Shown: positions 27,301-41,300 of the stretch, one piece after another
Layout of the letters: the number at the start of each line of letters is the position of its first letter
Numbering within the stretch: position 1 is the stretch's first letter
NCBI GenBank assembly: GCA_944470555.2
Contig: OX104127.1
Span: 139,890,786-139,954,785, forward strand
Source of the DNA: Heterobilharzia americana
Taxonomy: Eukaryota > Platyhelminthes > Trematoda > Strigeidida > Schistosomatidae
Length of the DNA: 64,000 nucleotides
Direction: 5' to 3'
Notes under the pieces: generated by a model
Database searches by the model: none
Told to the model about the DNA's origin: nothing
What the model saw: only the letters and a program-made list of their open reading frames with translations
Translations under genes and position numbers: made by a program

Positions 27301-30300
27301 AATCTGGCTGGTGAAATCTACGGAGTGGTCTGAGTGGTTTCTAACTACTCAAGTTGTTCTGTAGCATATTTCACTGAAAAAGTGCTGATCGTACTCAGGA
27401 CATCGGCATTTATCAACTGATTTACATGCTTTTTTTAAGTTGGTATTCATCATGGACTGACATCAGTTGGAGGAACATTGGAAACCTGAGAGCACCGGAC
27501 AGCTGTTTCGTCCTAGCATGGGACTCCTCAGCAGTGTGCACCTACGATCCCGCCCCCCATGAATCCAACCCGTGACAGTCGGTTTCAAAATACTGCATTT
27601 CTAAAGCAGTGCTAAAAAAGTGAATCTCGAATTCGAACTGCGTCCCACGTACTTCGATCGCGGCAGTCCGGTTGTATCATGAATTCTTAGAAAGCAAGCG
27701 TGACTCATAGTCTATAAGCCTGTACCAGGTTAAGCTACATTATCTGATTGTATTGCGGCATCTTTCATAACGTTTTCAGTTGTAAATGATACATCAAGCG
27801 AAAATATGAGCATTATGCTGTGTTATTAGGATGCAAATAACAAGTAAACAGAGAAAGCGTGATACCAAAGTAGAAAGAATGAACGAATAGGGTCGAAAAA
27901 GACAGTCAAGGCTTCGAAGCTGACGAACAGTGTAAACAAATATACAATTGCCTCTGATTTTGAGCCATGTCACCATGAGCCCCTAGCCACAATTGAATCC
28001 TCGCCTCTCCATCACAGGCAGTTTATACCTTCATAAACGACTCAGCCGGAGTCATAGACTTCATGAACTGGTTCCACGTATTAGTTTGACTACCCTAAAC
28101 CTTCTTCCAATCCATCCTACTTTGGTCAGGATTGCATGTGCAAATACGTGATGGCTTGATATACGTATCACATGTACCTGTCACCTCAGTCAGTGGAGGC
28201 TTAGAACCTGATCAACTGACACCTAACCTCTCTGTCGCTCATGCGTTGATTGCATCACACTTTATCAATGATACGAAGACACGTGTGCTGAAAGAAGTAT
28301 AATCTCCTAATTTTATTTTCAGCAGCCTTGTCTCACAGTTATATAATGCGGAGAGGGAATTGTTACTTAGCACACTTATTTTTAATCGGCAGTCAGATAT
28401 CTCACCACATGATATAGGTTGGTAAACACCAAGTGTAGCCCTCCACGGTGTGGGCAGCCGGGAAGTATCAATCACCCTCACAACTCTATCAGCACTCAAG
28501 TTTCGTCAGACTGCTATCCAGCCCCCCCCTCATCAATACCTTCTAATCTTCCTTCACGTCTCTCAACTAACGATACTACATCATCTCCAATTTCTCCTAG
28601 ATCTGCAGCCTTCGACAACGATCTGAGTCCACAGAACAGCATCCTTGATCTCCTGAAACCACTCTCCAAATTACATATTGGAGCCTTCAATGTCCGCACC
28701 CTCCTCAAATTGGTCAACACGCTTCGTGGGCAAAGAGTGTAGCTACTCGGACTACGGATGTGTGCTGTGTTTGAGAGACACGTATACAGGACCCAAGTGT
28801 GGTTATTCACCTGACCTACCCCGGCCAATCTAGTGAATCCGCAAAATTCACCCTCCGAGTTTCTGGAGATTCGATAGCTAGCTCTCGCGATCTTATAGGT
28901 GTAGGTATGGCACTAAGCACTAGGGCAGAAAACTCACTACTAGACTGGATCCCAGTCGATAGTCGCCTTTGCGCTATGAGGCTGAACGGCACAGTGATAA
29001 CTAAAAGGAATAGGGAGACCCGCCGTTGTCTCTCTGTAATCTCTGCTTGTGCGCCCACCGACTATAGTTTGGATGAAATGAACGACGAGTTCTGCCGTAA
29101 ACTGCCTAACCTCCTCTCGAAAGCCAAACATTCGGACATAGTGGTTGTTGCAGGTGACCTCAACGCACAGGTGGGTAGACTGAGTGAGGCAGAAAGGCTC
29201 TTAGGTGGCACTTTCGGAATCCCAGCTGAACGTACAGATAACGGTGATCGCCTACTACAACTGTGCTCAGATAATCACCTATTTTTACCCTGCACAAATT
29301 TTAGACATTAGAAAAGACACTGTCTGAGGTGGTGTCCACTGAGCTCAACTCAGCGATGGACACAGACAGACCACATTGCTACTAGTCATTGCTGGAGAGG
29401 ATTGGTGGAAGACTGCCGCTCCTTCTGGAATACATGCTTGGATAGTGACCACACGTTGGTCCGAGCGCGTATATGTCTGCATCTCCTTGGACGTAAGAAA
29501 AATTTGTCAACAAAACGACCACGAGTGCTGCTGGCAACAAAAACACCTAAGCCGTGTTCAGTGAGAAGTTGGCTAGGCAGTTATCGGAACAGAAGACCAT
29601 CACTCATCCAGAAGAAGCTTGGTGCCATCTTCAGTCTGTTGTAAAAGCAGCACTGGAGACCGTAGCCAACTCCGAAAGAGTGGCTAAAGAGAGCCAGTGG
29701 TTATCAGCAGTTTCTTCTGAACTAAAGGATGTACGTGAACGCATCCCTGTCTGCAGGCTCTGAGTACAATGAAGAGCGAGGGCAACTTAAAAGCAGATTG
29801 AGAAAAAGTCTACTCAACAACCGCGAACAGTGGTGGTCAGCGAAGGCTAAAGAGATGGAAAAGGCAGTGGCGATTGGTAACAGTAGACAGTTATTTAGAC
29901 TTATTAAGGAAACCGGGGGAAAGGTCAACAACAGTTTGTGAGACCATAGCGGAGGACGGATTTGCAAGTCACTCGCAGGGGAGACGACTGGAACGATGGG
30001 CAAAACACTTCGAGGAACAGTATAACTGGCCACCAGCCACCATTACGTTGCCTGCTATCAAGTTGGATCCTGAATGGAACATTGAGATAGGCTCCCCAAC
30101 ACTAGCAGAAGTCGAGAAAGCTGTAGGTAACCTGAAACGAGGATGGGTAGCAGGACCATACGGACTAACTCTAGAGGTATACAAGGGTGGTGGTAAGGTG
30201 CTTTTAGTCAGGTTGACGGAAATGTTAACCAGTATATGAGGATCAAATACGATCTCCTGTGACTAGTCTAAGTGACTGATTATCCCAGCCTTCAAAAAAG

Positions 30301-33300
30301 GCGAGAAGTCCTCTTGTGGTAACCACAGAAGAATCAACCTGACGAACATAGTGTTCAAGATCCTAGGTTCTATAATTCTCCGACGCCTGAGTGGAGCTCG
30401 GGAACAGCAAACCTGAGGAAACCATGCAGGCTTTAGACCTGACCGCGGATGTATCGACCAAATGTTCACACTGCGCCAAGTTTCGGGACACAAACACGCT
30501 TATCGACGCCCGACAATAGCATTATTTCTCGACCTGAAGGCGGCATTTTACTCCGTTGATCGAGAAGTCTTATGACAATGTCTCTCACTGAAAGGCGTGC
30601 CGAGTAAATGTATTGCCTTATTGAAGGCTCTCTACTCAAACACTTGTGGGCGTGTTAGAGCCTATGGTGAGATATCAGGTGAGTTGTTCTCATCGAGGGT
30701 GTCCACTGTTTCTATTCTTATATAATTTTATCTAAGAGATCCTTATGGAGGTTTCCCTCTCATCACCTGATTACACAGACGTTGACCTAATTGCGGATGA
30801 ATTTTTGTTAGACGTAGAATATGCAGATGACATAGTCCTGTTAGGCGAAGACGCTGACAAGATGCAGAGTCTTCTGAACACTTTGAGTGGGAATTTGAGA
30901 GTGTTTGGGATGCGTTTCTTACCACCCTAATGCAAATTGTTGCTCCAGGATTGTTCTTCAACGGCGCCACGTCTAACAATAAAGAGTGTGTTGACCACTT
31001 CACTTACTTGGGAAGTAGGATCAGCCGTGCACTGGTGGCTCAGTGGCCGATGAAATCTCTGGACGGATACAAAAGGCTCGACTAGCTTGTGCAACTTACT
31101 GGCCATTAAAGGTGGAAGACATGAGAAGGCTTCAAGTGTTTGACCACCGTTGTCTTCGTAGTATAGGCCTTATTCCGTGGTATCACCACGTGAGTAACGC
31201 AGAAGTTAGGTGTAGGTGTAGGGTTTTAGAGAGAAGAGGTAAGTCGGTTGACGAGTTATGAACCTTCATCGACTGAGATAGTTGAGACACATGTTACGTA
31301 CGTCTAGTCGCTGGTTGCCTGGTCACACAATGTTGGTTGAAGTAGGTTCTGGATAGAAAAAGGCCAGAGGCGATCAGACTAAAACATGGCATCAGTGTAT
31401 CAAGTATTTGACTGTTGGTTTGAGCGATGTGGGTCGGTGCAGACTAGCCGGTTGCGGTGTGTGGGACAAGAGGAACCAGTGGTTGGAGACTAACTGTGAG
31501 TGATGTGGCTGAGAACCGATGTCAGTTGCGCAGATGTATCCCCACACACACTATCCTCATCTTAACGACGTTATACCGAATCTCACCATCTTGTCATTCT
31601 TTTTTCTCTCTTTTAGTACTTTGTATTTCTTTCGACTGAATTTTTTTATCTTCATCTTGCAGTTCACTGCCTTTTTACTTGATGTACTGATATGAGGTGT
31701 GGCAACTCGGACTATTGTGCCCTATGTTGATTTTGATGATAGTGAAACGCCAAATGGTCTAATACAACAGCACCGATGAGTAGGTGATATGATGAACACA
31801 TTCTATCACTTTACTCCTAATCGGTAAAGTTGAAGTCGTAACATATCAACTGTGAAGCAATGTCTGCGAAATGCCTACTGAAAATACTCAGATTTCTTCT
31901 TATGACGCTCAGAATACTCTGCATGTGTTCATTGTTTTTACCTGACAAAACAGAATCTTCCTTATAGTTCATATCAAAAAGATACCTTCTTGTAAGTAAA
32001 TACCTGATAATTTGGTGGTACCTGGTGTTACATTCATCGTCCCATCTGTTTTAGACCGTTAATTAAGAATGGTGAGTGTGAATGTCTTTAGCAGTCATAT
32101 GGCTTTTCGAGTCGGAGATCATTTTCATTTTCTTGGTTTGTTGTTTTGGTGTTGCAGTTAGGTACTGAATAACTATGAACCCTAGATTCTTAGATATGAC
32201 ATTGGTCAAATTGATTCATATGTGGTTATCACAAGAAGACTTCACATTTTTCTTATAAAGTGAGATAATCACCAATGTAGACCAGTCTCATACACTAAGC
32301 AGCATCTTGTTTACTGTACTATGTAGTTTACTGCCTCCATTACCAGGACGCATAAATTTTACTAAATAAAGACGGAGTCGAGTGTTACTTTTTATTCCTC
32401 CATGGTAAAATTGTCTATTTGAAAGCGTAATGTGTTTTCTTTTGTAAATTTCAATATTTAGGGGAAATCAATGAATGTAACAATTCAAGTAGTCCTTATT
32501 TCTGAATCTGTACGCCTTCAACAAGTCTTAGCCACTTATGGTATTATTACTCAGACACCGTTACAAGTGGAACCTATTCAAGTGAGCTAGTTTAATTTGA
32601 ATTATGAATCGACACTTTTTAGTTGCTGAATGAAATTTTTTTATCGATTTCTATATTTGTTGGGATTGATTGATTTCAAGGGAATATTCATCATGGACTG
32701 ACATCAGTTGGAGAAAAATTGAAAACCTGGAAGCAGTGACCAGCTGTTTCGTTCTAGTATGGGACTCCTTAGCAGTGCTCACCCATGACCCCGCTAGGGA
32801 TAGTTCCCAGGACCTTCGGAACTTGTTGAAAGCATCTTTCCATTAAGTCACTGTGTCGGAATCCAATGGTCCACAATTTCCTAGTCCTGTTAATTCGTGA
32901 TATAGCACGACCGTTATATTACTTCATCGACTTGTGTTTGCCTTCACATGCGACTTGGTTGGTCTTTCAGTTCGCAGCATCTCTTCGATAGACCTGAGGA
33001 TCCTGAGTTCTCCTCCTGGTGAGGTCATTGGTGCTCACTACCGGAGAGTCTCATAATAGGATTAATTAGCTGTTCAGTGCTCTCGGCTTTTCAACTGTTC
33101 TCCAACTGATACCAGTCCATAATGAATACTACTTTGAAGTAGTTTTGTTTTTATTTCGTATTTCTATTTATTTGTTTTCAAAGCTCTTTAAAGCTAAAGG
33201 GTTATTAGCTTGTAAAATTTTAGAGATTTATGTAGGAAAATGGTAGATGAAACTTTAGGACATCTGTTAAACCGTTAATGATGGACAGTGGCTAGCAGTG

Positions 33301-36300
33301 AAATCTAGGACGCGCGTTTCGTTCTGTTTGGGACTCGTCGTCTGGATCTACCTTTCTCTGAGTGAACGATGTTATTTCCACTAGGACTTGAACTCGAGAC
33401 TGATAGCTGCAAACGCCAGAGCGTTATCCACTAGACCACTGAATCACGATAACCACTTCTTGTGCGACGGGTGTAGTTTTAATGTTGTTGCTTGTTTTAT
33501 CATGTCGTTGATTGGACCGAATTGATTGGTCTCTATTGGTATATGGGCTCCTGGACAAATGTTTCGATATGGCTTGTGTTTGAATTATGTATTAATGATG
33601 GAATCCAGAACACACATTTTGTGCTATTTGAAACGAGAAGGGAAGATCAAAACATTTGCGCAGGAACCCGTATACCAATAGAGTCTGGTCAATTCGGGCC
33701 ACTCAACGATGGGGTAATAAAAGCAACAAAATCTGTTCAACTGGTTTAACCGGAAAAAAATTTTTATACTGTAGATTTCCTTTGAAAAACACTAAGTTCT
33801 CATTTATATATAAATGAACTGACCAGTATAATGTAGTTTTTAAGTATTATTTAGAGTTTTCATTCATTAATATTGTCAACTTTAATTGGTATCCAATCTA
33901 TTCTTAACACTTCGTGTAAGATTGGTGCTGTATCATCAATAGCGATTTTTTGATAAGTTATTTCAGAGATATATCAACAAATAGGGTTTGCCTGTGTTTT
34001 TCATCATAATTGCATTCTCAAATGGTAACATTTTTTGCTTCGATTTTCACTTCAGTTCGTTGGTAATAATTAATAGTAGTAGAAATAATGTTTTTTTTTG
34101 AACTCACATTAGTAGGTTTTTCTTTTATTCAACAGATTTGGTCTTCAGATCAACTTGTTCGGGTCGGTAAATTTATGGGATGTAGTGAACGTCTAGGGTT
34201 GTCTGGTCGTCCTCCTCGACCTTATGGACAGTTAGGAACCAGTAAATTTTACAGGTAACCTTGATTTTCTTTTGCTTATCAATTTTCCTGTTTCTTAAAT
34301 ACCTGTTGACATTTCTTCTTCACTATACTGGTCTATGCAAAAAATTTACCTGACTTTATGTTTAAAAAACAGCGGAGTTGTCAACTACTCTAAGTTATGG
34401 TTTTATGGTTAAATTCCTATCGAGTTTAATAATATCTCTGATCTCGCAGGTAATTGGATTACAGTAAGTTCTGGAGATAAAAGTGCACTTTATGCTTGGA
34501 TTCCTGTCGATATTTACCTGAACGGGTTATATCAGAACTTGAAAGATCCATGAAGCTTAGTTGTCGTTTCCTATCAACTCACCAGTAAAGGCAGACGAAA
34601 TCACCGTGCAACCTCTCACAAAAGTAGTATACAAAGAACAGGTGGATAGAATAAGAATGATATTAAAGTAGATAAACTAGTAAGAAAGAATAAATAATCT
34701 GAAGATAATGGTTAGTGGGAATATTCAAGCTTTAGAAGACGTAAGGGAATGAATACATCTGCACCATTGTGACCGATTTTCAACCATGTCACCAAGAGTC
34801 ATTCTTCAATCACTGATTTCTGTCGTCTCGGGGACCCCAACCAGGTATTTTACATCTCCCAACACAGCTCAAATCAACAGTCAGGGACTTCATGGACTCA
34901 TACCACATCATGGTCTGACCACAGTGAACCCTCTCCTAACCTGATCCGACGTCGAGATAGGTGATGGCTTGGCATGTGCAGTACATGTCCAGGCCACATC
35001 AGTCGACTAAGGTTCATAACCTCTTCAATCGACTCTCCTATCTTGCCTAGTACCCTTCGTGTGACCTCAACATTGCTCAGACAGTGATTCCACCAAAATC
35101 GATCAAGGCTGCCACTATAAATCCCTTTCGCAGGCTACGGTATGCCGCAGGGGGATGTGGGTGTTCTATTTTTGGGGCTCATCTTACTAATGCCCCCTTC
35201 CTATAGGTAAGGCAGCATCAGCGTGGCACTGCTGACCATCCAAATGAAACACCTTACCGTTGTCACACCCTCATCCAGTCAGCAGTATGACTCTGCCTTC
35301 AGAAACCCATCATAGCGTTACAATTTATACCATAATGGTGATTGCTTTTTGTCCACCTACTATCCAACAAACCTTTCTGATATGATGGAACCCGGAAGGA
35401 ACAAGCATTCCACCAACATAGCTTGGGTCATTATGACATAAAACCCTGACCACCATGCCAAGGTAGTAATCGTATTCTAACTATTCATTTTTGAAGAGGA
35501 CTGGTGAAAGGTTTGCTTTTTCACAAATAATAGTGGTGGTGGTGATTCTGTATACCTATAACTCTTCAAAAAGTGATAATCTATTCAAAGATATGAGGAA
35601 ATGACTCTTCTCTCAAGGATCTGGTTACTTAAGAAATTTGATCAAAGATGTTAAAGGCAGTTTGGTATTTGCTGCTAGCTTTTGTCGTCTGCGTTGGTGA
35701 AAATTTATTGAGCATGAGTTATCTTTTTTCCAACATTCACTGTGGGATATGTACGTTTAAAGTGGAACTCATGAGAAGGTACTTACAAAAAATTCATGTG
35801 TGTTATAGACTCATTGGGTTAACAAAAATGTGCGGATTATGACCGCAGTTACGGATATAAGAAATACATCAGTCTATGGAAATACGAACTCCCACCGTCT
35901 GTAGTAGTTGGAACATGTGTTATATTCGCTGAACCTTATTATACTTCTACAGGCATTACTGGTCGGATTCAGCTTATTTTCATCAAAGCAAGGAAAACAA
36001 GACTTTCTTTCATGAAAGTGATTGCAGGAAAGCTTTACTGAAGTCGGCTTAGATTCGAAGAAAACTAACTATGCTTCAATTAAGATAAAGGAGCAATCTG
36101 TGGGGTCACTAAATGTGTAGGCCTGAGCAGTTTAGAGAAGCGTAGCATATCGGAAAAATGTAGTTCTGTCGATTGCTGAAACCAATGACTGCGTAGACTC
36201 TCGGTTTCATGGTTTCAGATCGACAACACTAATATAGATTCATTCACTTTCTTATACCCTCCAGATATTGAATATTTTATTACTTTATACCTTTCTTCTT

Positions 36301-38332
36301 TTGAACTGATTTCCTAAAAGTTCTTAGTTCACTTATTCAATAGATTTACACCCACCTATTGTATCAAATCTGGACTACAACACGCCCGACTGCCTTTTGG
36401 TCAACATTTACTCATATTCTCGAATCTCTTACTGATACACTTTAATGTTATATAATCTAATGTGGATTCAATCTTAATAACATCACTTTTTCTAAACTAT
36501 CAATCAATGTGCATCATTTTTCAGTTACTCCTATCTTTATTCGCTTTTGTTACCTATTTTGCACGTGTATAAACTACGACCGACATATAAACGAGCTGCA
36601 GTCATATCATGATGGTTTTTACCACAGACTGATATCAGATGGAGAATCATTGAAAACCTGGGAGCACTGGACAGCCGTTTCGTTCAAGTGTGGCACTCCT
36701 GAGTTGCACGCATCCATGACCCCATGTTGAATGGAATACAGGACCATGTGTCTCGTGGTGATAACGTTACCATTCAGTCACTGTATCGGGGTCTAATGGT
36801 CCACATTTTCCTACTTCTGTTAATTCATGATATAGCGCGATTATCATCCTATGCTATTGGTTAGTATTCGTCCTCAAACGGGGCTTAGTTGACCCCAAAG
36901 GTCACAGCTTCTCATTAGAACTTTGGGGAGTCCATAGTAGGCGCTAACCAGTAATTTAGTTTGTAGGTTTACGGGGGTCGATTGATTAACAATGTGCTAA
37001 CTGCGAAACTTGATGATCCTGGGTTCGATCCCTGGCGAGGTTGTATGTCAAATCGATTGGTCACTGGAGGGCAACCAACTTTATATTGTGTAGTCCTAAG
37101 TGCTGATCGAATTCTATCGATCATTTTGCAATTTGGCTACCAGGCTAGTTGACTGAAGATCACGGTACGCTCTGGTTGGTGTTAGTTGGACGGAGGCAAT
37201 CAGCAGAAAACTCTGGACCTAGGTTTCCTGCTTTTTGATCCTCGTCAGCAAGGTGTATCTACCTCCATCCAACTAACATCTGTCAGAGTGCGTCGTGATG
37301 TTGAGTCAACTGCCCCGGTGACCACATTGCTAAATGATCTGTAGAGTTCGATCAGGACCAGACAACATGAAGTTGATTACCTTACAGTGACCAATCAGTG
37401 TGCCTAATCTAGTTCTACAGTAGGTCAGTGACGACTTTAATAGCTCAATGGTAACATCTCTAGTTGGAGCACTGGGTGAAGTCGGTTCGAATCCCACAGG
37501 GGACATCAGTTCCGTAATGGTTGAAGATACGCCTTGCTCACGAGTGCCAAAACCACGAAACCTAGTTCCAGGGCTCCCCAGCGATTGTCTCGATCCAAGT
37601 AACATCTATCAAAGGGGTTGTATGTGCTCATCGTTTCCATTCTCAGACGAAACAGCTGACCAGTATTCTCAGGTTTTCAAAGGTTCTCCAAATGATGTCA
37701 GTCCGTGATGAACACTGCCTTAAAATCAATCAATCCTCACTAATCTCACAGAACTAAGTTACTATTATGTCTTTGAAACTCAGTACCCTTCGGTTTTCTC
37801 TACTCATACTAATGTCTATTCCAAGCCTACAATGCATTGATTATTACAAGAGAGTTATTACTTTAAAACTGTGTGGCCTGAGGGCCAGGGTTTTGAAACG
37901 GTCACCTCCTCAAATATTTCTATATTACTTTAGATGAATTCAATAATCAGTTCTTACATTTTTCAGCAATTTTAAAGATACACGTTGATATCTATCATGT
38001 TAGAATGATTTGTTATCTGTGATGTCATCAAAGTACCAAGTTAATCCCATAGATTTATGAGATGTCTCAACTGATAATATTTTAGATTAATGTAATTGCT
38101 TGCTGAATAACATGAATAGCCTATGTTGCTCACACGAATTTTTCGGTTCCCTTGGTTCTACTGTGTAATAAGATGATTCCACAGCAGTTAGCCAATAGTA
38201 TTCTACTGTATTATAGTCTACCAAAACAATATCTTAATCTTTTCATGAGTTATTTTTTTTGTTCATTGAATTGAAAAGATATCCAATTCTTTTCTAACCG
38301 AGTACTTGTTAGTAATATATTACATGTAGATA

Positions 38333-38375
<43 letters not shown>

Positions 38376-41300
38376 AAATAAGTTTATCATTTGGGTTGTA
38401 TTGTTAATCTGTTATTCATTTTAGAATATCTGGCCTCACTGTCCTCTGTTATCCATTACTGTTTGAAGCTCAAGATTTCTACCTTCTACACGATATGCAA
38501 GTGGTGATTGATGAAGCTAAGGTGAGTGAAATAGTCCTGACGATTGCATTTCTTTACTTATCCGTATGAAAGACTGATTATCACTTGGATAATATTTCGT
38601 TGGTTTTTAATTATCACTTTCACTAATATGGTAATTTTTCCCAGTCTCTATGTGTGTCTAATAAATCTTTTCTAATATATTCCTAGAATCTGGCCTTGGT
38701 TATCAAACTTTCACTATTTGTCCTGCGGTATTTTTTTACCGATAATTAGGCGTTTTTTATAAACACACTAAAGCGTATAAGAAAGCTTTATAAGTTATAC
38801 ATCCATCGATAAATTTTATCCTTGAGAACTAATGTTTAGAGTATTGATCATGCATTTCCAATACCGTCGTTTCCCGGAACATCAATTACCAAGACATGTA
38901 GTACTGAAATACAACATGCATGAAGTTCTTTTAGAGGATAAAGAACACTTGAACTAAATCGTCTCTAATCATTTTGCAGAATAACAGAGGAGATTATAGT
39001 ATTGTTGTTTGTATTACACCGTCGTTGATTGGACCGAATTTATCAGTCTCTATTGGCATGTGGGCTCCTATGCGGATGCCTCGACATTGCCTGTGTTTTA
39101 ATTATATATAGCAAGGACGGTGTAATACACGCAATAACACTAAAACTATACCCGTCGCACAAGAAGTGGCTATCGTGGCTCGGTGGTGTAGTGGATAACG
39201 CTCTCGCGTTTGAAGCGATCGCTCCCGAGTCCCAGTGAGAACAACACCACTCACTGGGAGACAGGTACATCCGGCTGACGAGTCATCTTGATATTCATCA
39301 TGGATTAACGTCAGTTGAAGAAACCTTAAAAATCTGGAAGTACTGGACATCTATTTCGTCTATGATGAATACCAACTTACATCAAGAAATAAATCCCCAC
39401 AAATCTGTAAATCGATAACTTGAAGTTCATTAGAACACTTTTTCTCTTATTCTCCTGTTCTTGTCCTAATTCCGTTGAACACAAGCTTGTGTTACGATCT
39501 GTATTTTCTTGATTATTGATAACTCCATAGATCTTTGCAATCTAGTGTAAATACTCATTCTTATCCTTTTGATCAATGCTCATTGTAGCTCCTTTGTCTC
39601 TGCCTAACATTAGTTTATTCTGTGGTTTTTTTATTTAGCTGTCGATAATTTATATCAATGATCATCATAATACTGATTGGCTCTTAATATTTTCCTCTTG
39701 TTTCCTTTTGTTTTGTTTTGATATCATTGCAGACAGATTTTCTATTTCTAGCAAATTGGTGGAGATTACGTGGACGACCAACATTTTGTTTTCTTATGCG
39801 AGAAGATATGGTGAAGTAAGTGTTTGGTGTTTTCTGATCAAATATCACATATGACTATTTTATACTCACTGCTTACTTACTATCAGTGTTATAAAATTCT
39901 GCATATTGATCATTTTTTTTCTAATGAAGTTGTGGTTCGTTGGTTTAGGGAGATGAATTTCGACCAATGGGTCATAGGTTGAAACCTCACTCCACCTGCC
40001 GAGGTATTGACAGGCAGGCAGTATCATCAATAACTGTGGCTTACTATCTATAGCATGAATGTGCACAAGGTTGCTGAGTACGTTCCGATTCCGATCCGAT
40101 CCGCTCACTTTCTTACACTATCCCTAGTCTTCAAAACACTGTTGTTTAAGGTAGATATATTTTCTTAGCATTTTAACACAGCCATCGAGTAAGCCTGCTT
40201 GAACCTTGGATTTCCAAAAAATGTTTTTTCTGAACTTGTTTTGGTCATTCAACTATGTCTTTAGGTAGTATTATGTACTCTTGCGCATTTTAAAAATATT
40301 TTCAACCTTTTTTTGAGAGTTAATCATAAAAATTGCAAGAAAGCTCACAGTAGACCGTAACGGGCCCTTAAGAGCATGACATTGTGTTAGATAACTATTC
40401 CTGCAACAGTTAGTTCGAACTGTAGATTTTCATGCAGGCTAAGGGATCCATCATCACCACTAAACGTGCGCACGCTATTCGATTCGCTTCCCTATAACAA
40501 CTAACCTCATTATATTATATTATTATTATTTGTCGCTTGGGTTCCTAGTGGAACATAGGGCTTCAGTAGCACGTCTCCAGTGCCTTCTCTTCTCTACAAT
40601 CTTTTTAACCTGGCTCCAAGACTGCCCACAAACTCTCATTTCTTCCTCATACAATCTCCATGTCACCCTCACCTCGGACGTCAAGCTCATCGTTCCCCAT
40701 CTGGGTTCCACTCGAGGGCCTGGCCTGGCGCGTAATAGGCTCTTGGTTGGTTCGTTACCAGCTAGCCAGAGTTCTTTGTTGCTTATTCTTTATGGCCATC
40801 TAATCTTCAGCTCAGTATCGAGTGAGCGCAGGCGGCAGCTTTTGATGAATATTTGTAGTTTGTTGGAAATGATTTTCGTGACGCGCCAAGTCTCTGAACC
40901 ATATAGAAGCACTGACTTGACATTGGTGTTGAAAATCTGGATCTTGTTCACGCTTTATGCTGAGTTGAGTGCGGACGATCTCCACACTGGTTTCAGGTTA
41001 ATAAACGCCTGTATGGCTTTTCCGATTCTGGCCTTGACGTCCTCATCTGCGCCTGTGCCGCCTGTAGTTGAAACGATGCTGCCTAGGTAGGTGGAAGAGA
41101 CTACTTCTTTTAAGTTTCTCCCGTTGATGGTGATTGGAGCTTGTTGTTGTTTGTGACGTTGGTTGAGTATCTTCATCACCTCTGTCTTCTCTACGTTCAT
41201 TTGAAGTCCCGTCTTTGCTGCCTCGCCTTTTCTGTCAACTCGTTAGTTTTTTTAATATTAATGATGGGCAGTGGCTGGCAGTGGAATCCAGGACGCGCAT

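Noticed and set aside
28395..31745. Active autonomous retrotransposon
   Set aside because: Endonuclease and RT motifs are recognisable, but many stops and frameshifts break the frame.
40530..41090. 186-residue + strand open frame
   Set aside because: It is the antisense of the R1 element, whose protein motifs are on the - strand.
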